Assembly (NCBI GenBank): GCA_039654915.1
Contig: CM077594.1
Location: 16,677,001-16,741,000, forward strand
DNA: 64,000 bases
Reading direction: 5' to 3'
From: Aquilaria yunnanensis
Taxonomy: Eukaryota > Streptophyta > Magnoliopsida > Malvales > Thymelaeaceae
Both the position numbers and the translations under genes were made by a program. Below the pieces are notes generated by a model. It did no database searches. It was not told the origin of the DNA and worked only from the letters and a program-made list of their open reading frames with translations. Shown here piece after piece: positions 44,262 to 56,530 of the stretch (the first letter of the stretch is position 1; each line of letters opens with the position of its first letter).

Positions 44262-46790
44262 CATTACTAAAAAAACAAAAGTGATCTTTGATGGAAATTT
44301 TCAATTGTTAGCCATAGGAAAATGCCATTTCTACTGATAGTTATAGGAAACACATTCAATCAAAATTTAATATATGTTGGAAAAAGGCTCCTAATAGCAA
44401 CCATCAGAAATTTGATGGATGGTAACTGTTGGAAAATTTGACAACATCGTCAGTTAGAAAATCCAACAGATATCCATTGGATTTTTTTTTTCTTCAAAAA
44501 AAAGGTTTTTCTAATGTTATAAATGGTAGTCCATTAAATGACCTAATTTAAAACATCATCTTCAGTTTGGAAGGTGTTAGAAATTTTGGACTCAAACAGT
44601 CATTATACATATAGCCTCCAACTCACAGAAAATGTGTAATTTGGTCCTAAGGTTTGCATGAGTTACACTTAAACCACTCGTAGGCATATAATTGGTGAGA
44701 AAGATAGGAAGGAAGAAAGAGAAAGATAATAAAAGGAAGTAGGGTGAGAAGGAGAAGGGAGGAGGAAGAAGAAGAAGAAGAAGAAGAAAAGAAAAAGAGA
44801 AAGAAGAATATAATAATAAGGAAGAAATAAAAAGAAGAAGGTAGTGATAAGAAAGAGATGAGGAGATGAGGAAGAAGAAGAGACGGAAGGTGGAGGAGGA
44901 AGAGCAGGAGAACATTTTGTGAGAAAGAGAAGGAATATAAGAGAGAAAAAAAATGAGGTTTTGATGGAAGAGAATGGTTTTATAATGGTGGAAGATGAGA
45001 GAAAAATTAAATTCAAAAGAAAAAATTGAAATTTTTATAGGGATAATACAAAGGGAAAAATTTCAATTTCCATTAAATAACTATTAGAAATTGAACATTG
45101 AAAATTTTGAATTCAAAAAATTTCATTTTGGAAGCGAATTTTGAGCGAAATTTTCTTCCACTAGGTGAGAATATGGCCAAAAAATTTCTAAAGGCTAGCA
45201 GTCAGAATGAAGATTTCATTTTTAAGAACAATTTTGGGATGAAGAAGTTTGTTGGAAAATGTCTAATGGCTAGCCATTGGAAAATTTTGTCTAGTAGTTT
45301 CTAACAGTTGTCTGTTGAATATTTCCAACAGCAGTTAGCTGTTAGAAATGTTTTTGTCAAGAATTGAAAAAATGTTAGTTGTGAGTGAAAAGCATATATT
45401 GTTTCTTGAAATTACCCGTGCATTTTCAATTAAATTAATAACCACATTTTTAAACAAATTAGTATTACATTATTGTGGACATAGGAGTGACAATACCATT
45501 AATTACTTCGAAAAAAGGACTTTTAAGCTAAAATGGGGATTTGTTAGTTAAATAAAAGTATTTTTATCCTATGAATAATTCTATTACCATGAACAAATAT
45601 ATTTTATATTTCAATGAACATATTTGATCTTTATATCAAATGTTCTCATTATCACTACTAGAAAAAAGGTGATTTCGAATGGAGATTTTTTACAGTTAGT
45701 AGTCAGAAATATGTTCATCAGCTTCTAATATATTTGAAAAAACTTTCCGATGGATGGCGGCCGTTGGAAAATCTGACAGACAATGGCTATTAAAAAATCT
45801 AACAGATGGCTGTAAAAAAATCCGACGCTTGCCATCAGTCAAAAAATCTGGCAGATAGCTGTTAAAAAATTTTTTCCCTGAAAAAAATGTTTTCCAAGGT
45901 TGCAAATGATAGTCCCTTAAATGGGTTGGTTCAAAGCTTTGCCTCCGGTCACTCAAATGGTGATTTTTCAACTCTTGTTTTTTTCATAGAATTAATTACA
46001 AACATAGCCTCCAGCTCTCGGAAATGTATTGTTTGGTCACAACGTCTATACGGGTTACACTTAAACCACCCCTAGGGATAAAATTGGTGAGAATGATATG
46101 AAGGAAGAAAAAGAAAAAGAATAAAAAGGAAGCATAAATTTTTAGTGAGATAATTAGGAAGAAAAATTTTCAATTTTCGATGGATAGCCGTTAGAAATTG
46201 AATGTCAAAAATTTCAAATTTAGAAAATTTTATTTTAGCAGCTAATTGAATATGACCTAAAAATTTTTCAACAACTAGCAATGGAATTTCTGATGGATAA
46301 CCATTGGAAAACATTCGCCAAAAAATTTAAATTAAAAAAATTTTCAATTTTGCATGCAGTTTTGGGCAAAGAGAAGTTTGCTAAAAAATATCAACTACTA
46401 GCTATCAGAAAAGTTCACCAGATGGTTTATGACGGCTATCTGTTACTATTGACAAAAAAGTGTCGGTCAAGTCGAAAATTCAGAAAATTTTAGTGGGATA
46501 ATACGGAGGGAAAATTTTCAATTTCTATTGAATATTGGAAATTTTGAATTTAGAAAATTTCATTTTGGTGGCCAATTTTGAGCAAAATTTTATTCCATTT
46601 GGTGGGAATGTGGCTGGAAAATTTTCTAATAACCAACTGTTAGAATTTCTGATGGATAACCGTCAAAAAAATTAAATTTAAAATTTTCATTTTTATGGAC
46701 AATTTTGAGCGTAAAAAAGTTTGCTGGAAAATGTCTACCAGCTAGCTGTTGGAAAAATACCATATTGTTTCTTTAAGGTAACTTGATTGG
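44262..46790. mobile_element. Two related CACTA-like relics in tandem
   Basis: A CATTACTAAAAAAAC start at about 44262 and a CACTACTAGAAAAAAGG start at about 45656 each lead into repeats of the type GTTGGAAAAT and CCAACAG. A 140-bp block is shared by both: 44600-44735 and 45995-46130, including GGTTTGCATGAGTTACACTT / GTCTATACGGGTTACACTT and AAACCAC. The right ends are eroded. The first has a 200-bp purine-rich GAAGAAGAAG tract (44696-44950). There is no transposase; the S/F-rich ORFs here are artefacts of the purine tract. Confidence 0.55.
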
Positions 46791-47045
46791 GTTTGGAATC
46801 GTTGGACCGTTTAAATACCAAAGTTTTATAGCGTGTTAGACTATTTAATCATTGATGGAGAGACTATAGTAGAGAACGAGAGTAGCTTTTGCGACAACCA
46901 TCTATCAGATATATTTGGAGTCAAAAAAATAGTAGGTGCTATATATTCTTCCTATGTATAGAATACCGTGAGTGAATAGTAAACTCATAAACGGCGCTGT
47001 TTCACTTTTTTCTCTTTTGCGTTTCGTAGCGTTTTCACAACAAGA

Positions 47046-47852
47046 AAGTAAATTGCACATATTAATCTCAACATTTTAATTTTATTTCTGTTTTAACTTC
47101 AACCTTAAATTTGTTTATAGTGTTTCCCTAATAAGGTTAAAACGTTTCATTTTTGACTTTTTGTGAGGGAAGTCATTAATTCAGATGGAAAAAGCTATAT
47201 CAGTATATTATTGTAGGGGAAAATCTTAATTTTAATCCTTGAAAACTTTTCCTTTTAACCAATAATTCATAAAATTTTGAAATCTAATAAAAAACTCCCC
47301 TAATCATCTTGGCCTCCCTCTTAAGCCTACTCTCTCCTCTGTCTGTAATTCCATCCAATTCTATCGCTCATTCGCCTGTGATTCCGTTGCGATTCATATG
47401 CGATTCTTCATTGTAATTCACGAGAAAATAGGCCTAATTTGTCCAAATTGAGGCTGATTTGTCGCTCCTCCACCTCTGATTCATCCAAATATGCCTGATT
47501 TGTGAGAGGAAGAGGAGTGGAAAAGGAGGAGACGAGGCCAGAGAGGGATGCAAGGTAGGAGAGGTTGGCCGGAGAAAGTTTTAAGATTTTTTTGGCAAAG
47601 GGAATTTTTGTTAGATTTGAAAGTTTTAAGGCTTTTTTTGGCAAAGGGAATTTTTACAGGGGTTAAAATAAGCATTTTCCCCTATAATCTTATGATGATG
47701 TGACATTTTCTGTTCAAGATAGCAGATTCCATTAAAAAAAACCTAAAATGGAATGTTTTAGACATGCTAAGGAAACATTATGAATAAATTCAAGGTTGGG
47801 TTTAGAACAATAACAAAATTGAAACGTCAGGGTTCATGTATGTAATTTACCC
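47046..47852. mobile_element. Long-TIR Mutator-like element, about 0.8 kb
   Basis: The left ~115 bp (GTAAATTGCACATATTAATC onward) resemble the reverse complement of the right ~115 bp (GTAAATTACATACATGAACC onward), including CAACCTTAAATTTG against CAACCTTGAATTTA. The inside is GC-richer (47290-47600) without a recognisable protein. A target duplication is not clear. Confidence 0.6.
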
Positions 47853-48562
47853 CATAAGAAGATTTCAACATACCTTAAACTTTAAAATACTCTTCTATAG
47901 CTTTTAGATTTTAAAATATTTACGAATATTAATTATCAATTCAAGGTATAAAATACTAATATCTGGGAATTAAGCTTTCTATGTACCTTACAATTTAAAA
48001 AGCACTTACATAGTTTTTAAAATTTTAAGACTTTTAGGAATCTTAATTTCCAATTCAAAGCATAAAATAAGAGATGGCAAATGGACGGGGTTTAGGTCAA
48101 ATCATTCAGGATAGAGTTTATCTGATTATCTTAAATTTGGGTTCATATTGATTTATTTGGATTCAAGTCAATTTTGGGTTGAGTGGATTTTAGATTCATG
48201 GTTGATTAGATTGATTTGGATTCGGATTCAACATAGATCGAGTAAATTTTTGTCTCAGGTGATTTCAGATCTTGCTATTTAGATTTCAAGTCAGATTCAG
48301 GTTGACCAATCAAATTTATTTGGGTTAAAGTCGGGATTTGTCAAATTCAGACATTGAGTTATTTTGGTTCACATTATTCAGTTTCCATCAATTTGGGTTC
48401 TAGTTTTAATGAATTTTCATCTAGTTTAAATGTATTTATTTATTTATTTTCTGGAGCCACACTATTTGTATCTTTGGATTGTTTATCACATAGTGTAAAT
48501 TACTATAATAGTGTGGATACTTTTGAAAATGAAATTCTCAAATTAATACATATTATAACAAT

Positions 48563-49291
48563 TAGGGGTGTTCGCGGGGCGGGTAGGACCGGGTTCGTGC
48601 TCAACCCGACCCTACCCGCATCATTGGCCGGATTTTACATTTCACTACCCGACCCTACCCGTATACTTCAAAATTATATAAAAAACCGACCCTCATGAAA
48701 ACCGGTTAGGGTTGGTTCGGTATGAATGGTTTTTTACATTCATCTGTAAGACAATAATTTTTATCCAAAATAATTATGACAACAAACAATAACTTCAAAA
48801 TGTAATTTCTAAAATAAGTGTGTTGATCTAAATAAAATTCATGCCATTAACAAGCAATAATCCGAGGAACAACCGAACAAGTAATAACAAAACAAGGAAT
48901 AGCAAAGACACAACAACAACAAAGAAAAGAAAAATCAGAAGAGTAGTTCCAAAAGATCAATAAGAAACATCCAGCTTGTCCTTCATATCTTCCACATCCC
49001 ATTTTTCATCTTGCATTTGAAACAATGAACCTGTGCAACAAACACTCATACTGACAATGGAAAATGTCAGACGGTGAGTAAAGTAAAGTAGTGTCATTTG
49101 CCAATTAAGCGGGTTGGGGCGGGTTTTACGGGTTTCAATTTTAAAACCCGACCTGTACCGCATAACCTACCGGGTTTATGTTATTACTACCCAACCCGAC
49201 CCTAACCCTCATAGAACCTTCATCCCTTGCGGTTAGTTTTGGTTCGGATTAGCCGGATTTGCGGGTTATGCGGTTTAGATGAACACCCCTA
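48563..49291. mobile_element. Non-autonomous hAT element, 729 bp, perfect 8-bp target duplication
   Basis: Termini TAGGGGTGTTC and GAACACCCCTA are perfect 11-bp inverted repeats. The flanks ATAACAAT (48555-48562 and 49292-49299) are identical 8-bp duplications. Subterminal regions repeat ACCCGACCCTACCCG and its inverse CGGGTTGGGGCGGG. There is no transposase frame. The preserved ends suggest a fairly recent insertion. Confidence 0.93.
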
Positions 49292-49299
49292 ATAACAAT

Positions 49300-50130
49300 A
49301 TAGGTATTAGTACCGTGTAATGAAAACCCACTGCATAGCACTGGCTCATTAACTAGTATATATATGCGCGTATCAATTTAAAATGATCTAGTGGCAAAGC
49401 CACATAGGAGCCGAGGTGTTGCTGCCCCCTAAAAATTTTGAAAGTTTATAAATATTAGGTACTAAGTTGGTTATTTTGTAAGAAGTTAATGACCAAATGT
49501 GAATTTTGCCCCTAAACTGGTGAAGAATATTAAAAAGGTAAATAACACCGGTAGCCTTAAATCTTTACTTTTCATTTCAAGTTTGTCCTTAACCTCTCAA
49601 TTATTATATATTCATCCCAAATCATTGTCTGACATTGCAAATTTATTCTTTAACCAACAGTTAATGTTGTTAGTAATAGAATTGGAACAAATATACAACA
49701 ATTGAGAACTTAGGGATGAATTTATAATAAAAAAGTAAACATTTTAAATAATTGTTTATAAAAATTAATTTTTATAAATAGTTATTTAAATAATTTTTTT
49801 CTCCTACCCCTCGAGTCTAAAAACTTGATTTCGCAACTGAAATGATATTTTCTTCTCTTCTACCACTAAAATTCAAAATAAATTTCCATAATAATTGAAA
49901 CAAACAAAAAAGCATGGGAAAATAGGAAAGGTACCTACATCATGTAAGCCTACCTACCTCGCCCTAACACTTCTCCCCCCATTCCGGTAGTCGACATTAT
50001 ATGTGCATGCATACATACAACACAACTCATGTATTTGACCAGTCAGAGTTTTCCGGGCTACGCTAGCTAGCTAGGAATACCATTCAAGCAAGCATGCAGT
50101 GAAAATAATAATAACAACAATAATAATATA
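49300..50130. other. Intergenic DNA with a small possible foldback
   Basis: The stretch 49540-49735 has partly self-complementary ends (CTTAACCTCTCAATT and AATTGAGAACTTAG). Nothing else can be assigned. Confidence 0.3.
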
Positions 50131-50580
50131 GGAAAACTTACAAAAATCTCCTTATAGTTTGGTCTAACCTATATTTTAATTTCTATATTTTTAAAAATTT
50201 ACATTTTATCTTCTCATTATTTTACAGTGTCTGATAATAACTTCTGAAATCCTGATTTAAATTAATTAATATTCATATTTTAGTAATTTTAATATTTTTT
50301 TCACAACTAATTAACCTTTAAAAAATACTCATATGCATTTGTAGGAATAAAACTGTATAGATAGAAAGGAAAAATTGATAATTTATAATATTTATTAACT
50401 ATAAAAAATATTAGAAGGATTGAAATTAATGAAAAATAATTATTATATAATTTAAATTATAATTTTAGATATTGTTGTTGGACAGTATAAAAAAAAAGAG
50501 ACAAAGTGTAGATTTTTTTTTTTAAAAGAAGTAAACTGTAAGTTCAGACAAATCTCGGGAGTAATTAAAAGTTTCTCTAA
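50131..50580. mobile_element. Foldback-type MITE, copy 1
   Basis: About 450 AT-rich bases whose left half (GGAAAACTTACAAAAATCTC onward) pairs imperfectly with its right half. A related element lies at 56080-56530. No ORF. Confidence 0.5.
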
Positions 50581-51269
50581 TGATATATGGTGTGGAAATT
50601 AAATGAGAAATACCACAAAGAGAGACTGCTTATTGGCTTCGGTTTACGGAGAGAAATTTATGAGGTTGGATTCGATAGGTGGGAAATTGAATGATACACA
50701 ATAAGTAATGTCACGCACAATCTCATTCGCTCATAAATATTTTGGGTCAAACGATTTCTACCTCTCACAACCACAATCAATGGCTGTCATACCTCCAGAC
50801 AATGACTCTAACTTGTTAATACTCCTAATCCACCCTATTCTTCACTAAAAAAAAAAAAAGACTTTTTCATGTTAATTTATACGATCTACGCATCAGTCAC
50901 AGAAAAAATATGTAAATGTTCTATTGTATTTATGTTTTTCTTTTCATACCTTGAAAAACTCACATAAGAAAAAAAAAAAAAAAACAAATACGCACCTTTG
51001 GGCAAGGGTGACATATTGGAATCATTTCCAATCAATGGGAAGGCCAATCCCCAAATGTAAGTTGGGATTTTCTTTTTGTAATAATAGTTTATCTGCATAT
51101 TTAAAATTTTTAAGATGATGATGTATGGTTAAATCGCAATCATATACTTAAGGACCTGTTTCTTCATATTCCCCGGAGAAGCATCCAGTATTTTTACAAA
51201 TGAGATGCCAAACTATATATCTTCATATACTATAATTCTTCTAAAAGAATTTGAATTAATTTTATGATG

Positions 51270-52790
51270 AATTAAATTTTGTAACATTTACCTTAAATTA
51301 TGCTTTGCCTCCTCTTATTTAAAAAACCTCTTAAAAGCCCCTCTATGACTTTAAGAAACCTACATTTATCCCCCTAATGTCTCTTTTTTATTTTAAAATT
51401 GATTGATTAATTACACTTTGACCCCAACTATTGATTCTCTGTTAATATTTTCCCTTAACATATAAATTGCTTCATTGTTTTTTTTTTTTCAAATGACATA
51501 ATATATTTATTTGTATTGGTTTTTTTTACCTACCCTATTATTTTTTTTTCTTATGATTCAGTTTTTATTTATTTTTCATTGTTTATATGTACTTTATTTT
51601 ATATTTTTAATTTTTTAATCACCTCTAATTAATAATTTAATTTTAGTTTTTAAAATTGATTGTTACTTTCTATCCCCTTCACCTTTTTCAAAACATGTGA
51701 TGATAACTATTCAAGTAAAAATAAAAAAAAATGATACAGCTCATTTTATTATAATATAAAACTTTAAAATTCACTTTATTCAAGTTAATGGAACAGTTGG
51801 TCATTTTAATGTAATTTTAGTTTTATATGTTTGATGATTAATTAATTATTTTTTAAGAAGATCTCATTTAGTAAATTGTTTCTTGATTCCCTTAACAAAA
51901 AAATAATGGTGACTACAAAAAGATGGAATACAACAAAGAACAATGTTGTTCATTGAGGAACACCATCTCTTGACTGAGAATAATGACAAGAAAGACTTTT
52001 CATAGGCAAATAAATTCCAAAATTGGTAAATTGTAACCCAAAAGATAGCAATCTCTTAGCGATTACAATTTCACTCGACTTTAAAAATGAAGTTATAAAA
52101 AATTATGACTGAAAATCATTTTAAGCATCTGAGATGAAGTCAATAATCAATGAGTTTTTTGTTGAACAAGACATTCTTTCAAAATAATTAATTAATGAAT
52201 AAATATATAAAACTAAAATTTTAACAAAATTACCAATTATGTATTGATTAAAACGAAAACAATTTTGAAGTTTTCATATTATTGTAAATATAAGCCTTAT
52301 CATTTCTTTGATTTTAGATTTAATAATTATCATAATAAGTTTTAAAAATTAGAAATACAAATAAATAAAAAAAATAAAAATATTTAAAATAAAAATGATA
52401 TCCTTAATTAGAGATATTTTAAAAATTGAAAATATAAAGATAAAAAAATGTACAAACGATGAAAGATATATAAAAATGTAATCATAATAAAAAAATAATT
52501 GGGATATGGTAAGTTGAAAGTAACAATTTATATAAAAATGTATTATATTATATTATTTGAAAAAGATAAGTAATGAAATAGTTTATTTGTTAAGGAGAAA
52601 ACTTAAATAAGAACTATAGTTAGAATCTCAAAGTGTAATTAATGCATTGATTTTAATATTAAAAAAAACTATAGAAGGATAAGTGTAGGTTTCTTAAAAT
52701 ATCAGGGGGCTTTTGACAAGTTTCTGAAACAAAGAGGGAAAAGTGGAATTCAAGATAAATGTTAGGGAAAAATTGTAATTCTCCCTTAAA
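51270..52790. mobile_element. Long-TIR Mutator-like element, about 1.5 kb
   Basis: The left ~150 bp resemble the reverse complement of the right ~170 bp. Shared phrases include AAAAGCCCC, TTTTAAGAAACCTACA / TTTAAGAAACCTACATTTAT and CACTTTGA. The interior is AT-rich without a coding frame. Confidence 0.6.
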
Positions 52791-52795
52791 ATTGG

Positions 52796-53825
52796 GAAAA
52801 GATATTAGTCAGTCCTAAAACTTTTCATGTTTTGCCAATCTATCCCTAAAACTTATTAACTTGTCAAAGTAGTCCTAAAACTATGAAATTGTTAGTTTTG
52901 TTAGTCCTAATTTGGATGTCTTGCCAATTGGCTGATGAAAAAGCTGATGCGGCAGTCAATGAATGTTAAAATGCTGACTTGTTGATATTTTTATCTGAAA
53001 GGTAACTTTGGGGATTGAATTGTGTAAATGAAAAGTGAGAGTGATTAAAATACTCATTTCCCACCTTTTTTGTCATCTTATTCAACTATTACCATAATGT
53101 AATTGCCTCTATCTCATCTCTTCCACACAACAATTGGTCTCGAAAAATAGCAAATTTTTTGTTTATAATACAGCATAATTAAGAGGTATGAATACAAAAA
53201 GAAAAAAAATTGTGGGAGTGAATCAAGGCTCCTCACAAGTGCATAAAGTTATATGCTTCATTTCTTTGAGTTGGCTACAGCAATGACCTTGTTGTCCACA
53301 TGGGCCTAGTGAGATGCTACATAAAATGGGCAGTTTGCTTATGCCTAGATTGTGTTCAATGAATTGTCTCAAAGGAATTTAGTTCACTGGAATGCCATAA
53401 TCTCTTACTATTCACAACCAAGTATCTATAGTGATGGCTTCAGGCTTGTCAGCTTGCTATCATCCTGCGTGCATTTGGGTGCTCTAAAATCAGGGTTAAG
53501 TTGCATAAAATTGCTTGTGATTGCCTGATAGATGACTTGTTGGCAAAAAAGTGGGGAAATGAGTGTTTCAATTACTCATATGTTTCATTTTGAACAATTC
53601 AAACCTCACAGTTACCTATCAAGTAAAAAAGTCAACAAGTTAGTATTTTAATATTTCCTTGTTGCCACCTCAGGATTTACGTATGCCACATTATGAGACA
53701 TCCAAATTAGAACTACCAAAGCTAACAATTTCATAATTTTAGAGCTACTTTGACAAGATGACGAGTTTTAGGATTAAGTTGACAAAATGTGAAAAGTTTT
53801 AGGAGAGACCAACATTCTTTCACCT
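52796..53825. mobile_element. Long-TIR Mutator-like element, about 1.0 kb
   Basis: The left end (AGTCAGTCCTAAAACTTTTC onward) and the reverse complement of the right end (GGTCTCTCCTAAAACTTTTC onward) match for about 120 bp. They share CTTGTCAAAGTAG, ATGAAATTGTTAG and CTAATTTGGATGTC. It sits almost directly beside the previous element. No recognisable gene inside. Confidence 0.75.
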
Positions 53826-56079
53826 TTAAAATTTAAGGATATAACAAAGATTTTAGGATTTTAGGAGACTCGGGTCTATACTTGTCCTTATTATATGGGA
53901 ACAAATCCCAATACAAATCCAGCTGTGATATCCGTCCCACACTTCAAGATCTCACCAGTGAGATGAGATCCCAAATGCAAGTTTAGCTGCACTTTGTAAA
54001 TGAAAAGAAGATGATGGTGTTGCTCGTGCCCCCTGGACTAGTTCTGTGTCTTTATGTTACAAAGTTGAAATTGGACATATGATTTTGCACAAACTTCAGG
54101 CAACCAGAGATTGACAAGAAACATGAGTATCCTATGGACTCTCACAGACAGGGACTGCTTCTGCTGGAACCATGTGGTAAAATATAGCTACGTGTCCATG
54201 AACAAATTAAAGTTGTCAACCTTTTCTTCCCACTTTTCTGTCTCTGTGCCACCTCTTTTCATGCACGCGCGTAACGCTTCATCATCTTGCCAAATGCCAA
54301 ACGTAAAGTTCATGTTTCTCTTCCCCTTCAGCGAATTATGGTGATCGATTCAACATGAACCCCCATCAAATTGAAATTGACTTGTCTTGTGTTAAAATGT
54401 TTCATATGCCTCGAATTTAATTAATACATTTATGCTATGGATATCTCTATCCAGTGTCAGAAAGAGTATTATTATAAGTTGATGCACATTTGTTCTTCTA
54501 TACGTTTTGATTAAGTAGGGTGAAAATGAGTGGAGCCGAGACTTGAGTAGTTGATTGATTATGTTTGGCTTAAAATAACCATCAAGCTTAATATTTTTTT
54601 TGTATTTAGATTAAAAATGACATTAATGAGTCATGAACGAGCAATTTAACTTGTGAAGTTCGGTTTAAGCTTGCGTTGTTCATTCAAATTAAGGAAAAAA
54701 ATAAAATTGAGATGAGTAATAAGTAAATTAATTTTTATTTGAATTATGTATCAGGCTTGAAATTTTGTTTAAATTTGACTTTATAACAATTTGAACAAGC
54801 AACAAACAAGTTTTAAACTAAGCCAAATTAGAATTGAGCTTGAGCTATTTATTCATTTCTTTACCGTTATGGTTAAATGTACTTTTACTTTTAATTTAAT
54901 AACAAAATGATACATAATTACTGATTTTGAAGTTGAATTCGTTATTTACAATATTTCTAAATATGTCCTGCGTCACTAGTAAAGTGGCAAAGAACATAGG
55001 TAAAAGGGGAGGTTCTCCCGCCTCTCCCATTTCCTTTGAAATAGTGTCATTTACACTAGTTTGGGTGAATTTCGGGTTTCAAACAAGTAGGCACTTTTTC
55101 TCTTTTATACATATAAATATCTCCTAAACCCTTACACTTAGTAGTAGCTGCTAAAAAAAATACTTCTAAATATGATCTTATATCTTTTTCTGTTCGCTTT
55201 TTTTTTTTCTAAGCCATATTATTAGATTGTACCACTATAAGTCATTACACATACTCTTAAATGCCTATGGATTTTACAAGCTTGACTTGATTTTTAAGGC
55301 TACTCTTTGTACCTCATGAGTAATTTGATCATCATTGTTTAAGGCTCCATAAATATGTAAATATTATTGTGTCCAATTCTCTAGTATGTTTAGAAATATT
55401 GACCAGGATGTGTAAACTGTTTTGATGATTAACAAGCGACAAGAAGTGGATCCCCCAAAGAGACTAAACTTAACATGCAATAATTAATGATTCTAGAGAT
55501 CTATTTGCTCCCCCATCCCACAGAGATCATAGCTTGATACACATGAAAACAACAGCGCACCTATGTGCCCTAGTTTTCAGATGCCAAATGCACTTTCGTC
55601 TTTCGACTCTTCATCTCCACCAATAAATCCATCCACAGATTAGTGACCAAATATTACTACTTTCAAACTCAATTTTAATTTCTGGGTAAAGAACCAAAAA
55701 AAAAAAAAAAAAAAAGAGAGAACGCAAGGTTGTGGATGAAAATACAACTTGCCCATTTTGTTCCAAAATCCTATATTTTACCCACAAACTGTTGCACCAT
55801 TGAATCGTTAGCACCAATAAAGGAAATATAATGTATTATTTTTAAATAGAAGAACATTTAAATTGTTCACTATGTGGCAAGGTATTATTCAAATTTTAAA
55901 TTATTAAAAAAATGATTAAACATTTAAAATTAAAATTTTAGAAGTTAATATTAACAATTAAGAGACATTATAAACAAAACGCTAACATTTGACATTGGGG
56001 GCTGTAAAGTGTGGGTTACTGAAACAACGTGGAAAATTCATATTTTCAATTAAGCATTAGGAATTTTTCTGCAATTTTC
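53826..56079. other. Intergenic DNA, nothing assigned
   Basis: The segment 54000-54345 is slightly GC-richer with a 77-codon ORF lacking any recognisable domain. A piece at 54515-54870 resembles a decayed hAT-like element by its AGCTTGAGCT words, without definable ends. Confidence 0.3.
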
Positions 56080-56530
56080 CTTTTAAGTTTTGGATAACTT
56101 AGTGTAATACTTGTGATTTTACCTAACCTACACTATGTCTCTTCTGTTTTTTAAAGTCTATATTCTACTCCCTACTTCTTCTACATTATCCAATAATAAT
56201 TTCTAAAATACTAATTTAAACTATACCATAACAATCTTCAATAATTTCAATATCTCTAATATTTTTTTTACAGCTAACAAACATTTTAATTTATCAACTT
56301 TTATCAGTTTGTTTCTATAAATGCATTTCATTTCCTCTAAATGCAAATAAATATTGTTTTAAAATGTCATTTAACTATTAGAAAAATATAAAAATTTTAA
56401 AATTATTAAAATATAGTTACTAGACAGTTTAAGTAGGATTTAAAAATTTATTGTTAGATAATATTCAAGTAGAAATAGTTTATAAGTTTTTGAAAATAGA
56501 AGGAACAAATTATAGATAAGGGTAAGTCAC
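56080..56530. mobile_element. Foldback-type MITE, copy 2
   Basis: Related to 50131-50580: both contain an AATAATAA(T/C)TTCT(A/G)AAAT-like block, followed by TTTAAA(C/T)T and an ACA(G/A)CTAA phrase. The ends are imperfectly self-complementary. The two copies are strongly diverged. Confidence 0.45.

Noticed and set aside
44592..45016. Two S/F/L-rich minus-strand ORFs
   Set aside because: They are reverse translations of the GAAGAAGAAG purine tract.
48070..48360. Possible hAT-like relic just left of the clear hAT element
   Set aside because: Repeated TTTGGATTC/GATTCAGG words suggest decay of such an element, but no ends or duplication are visible.
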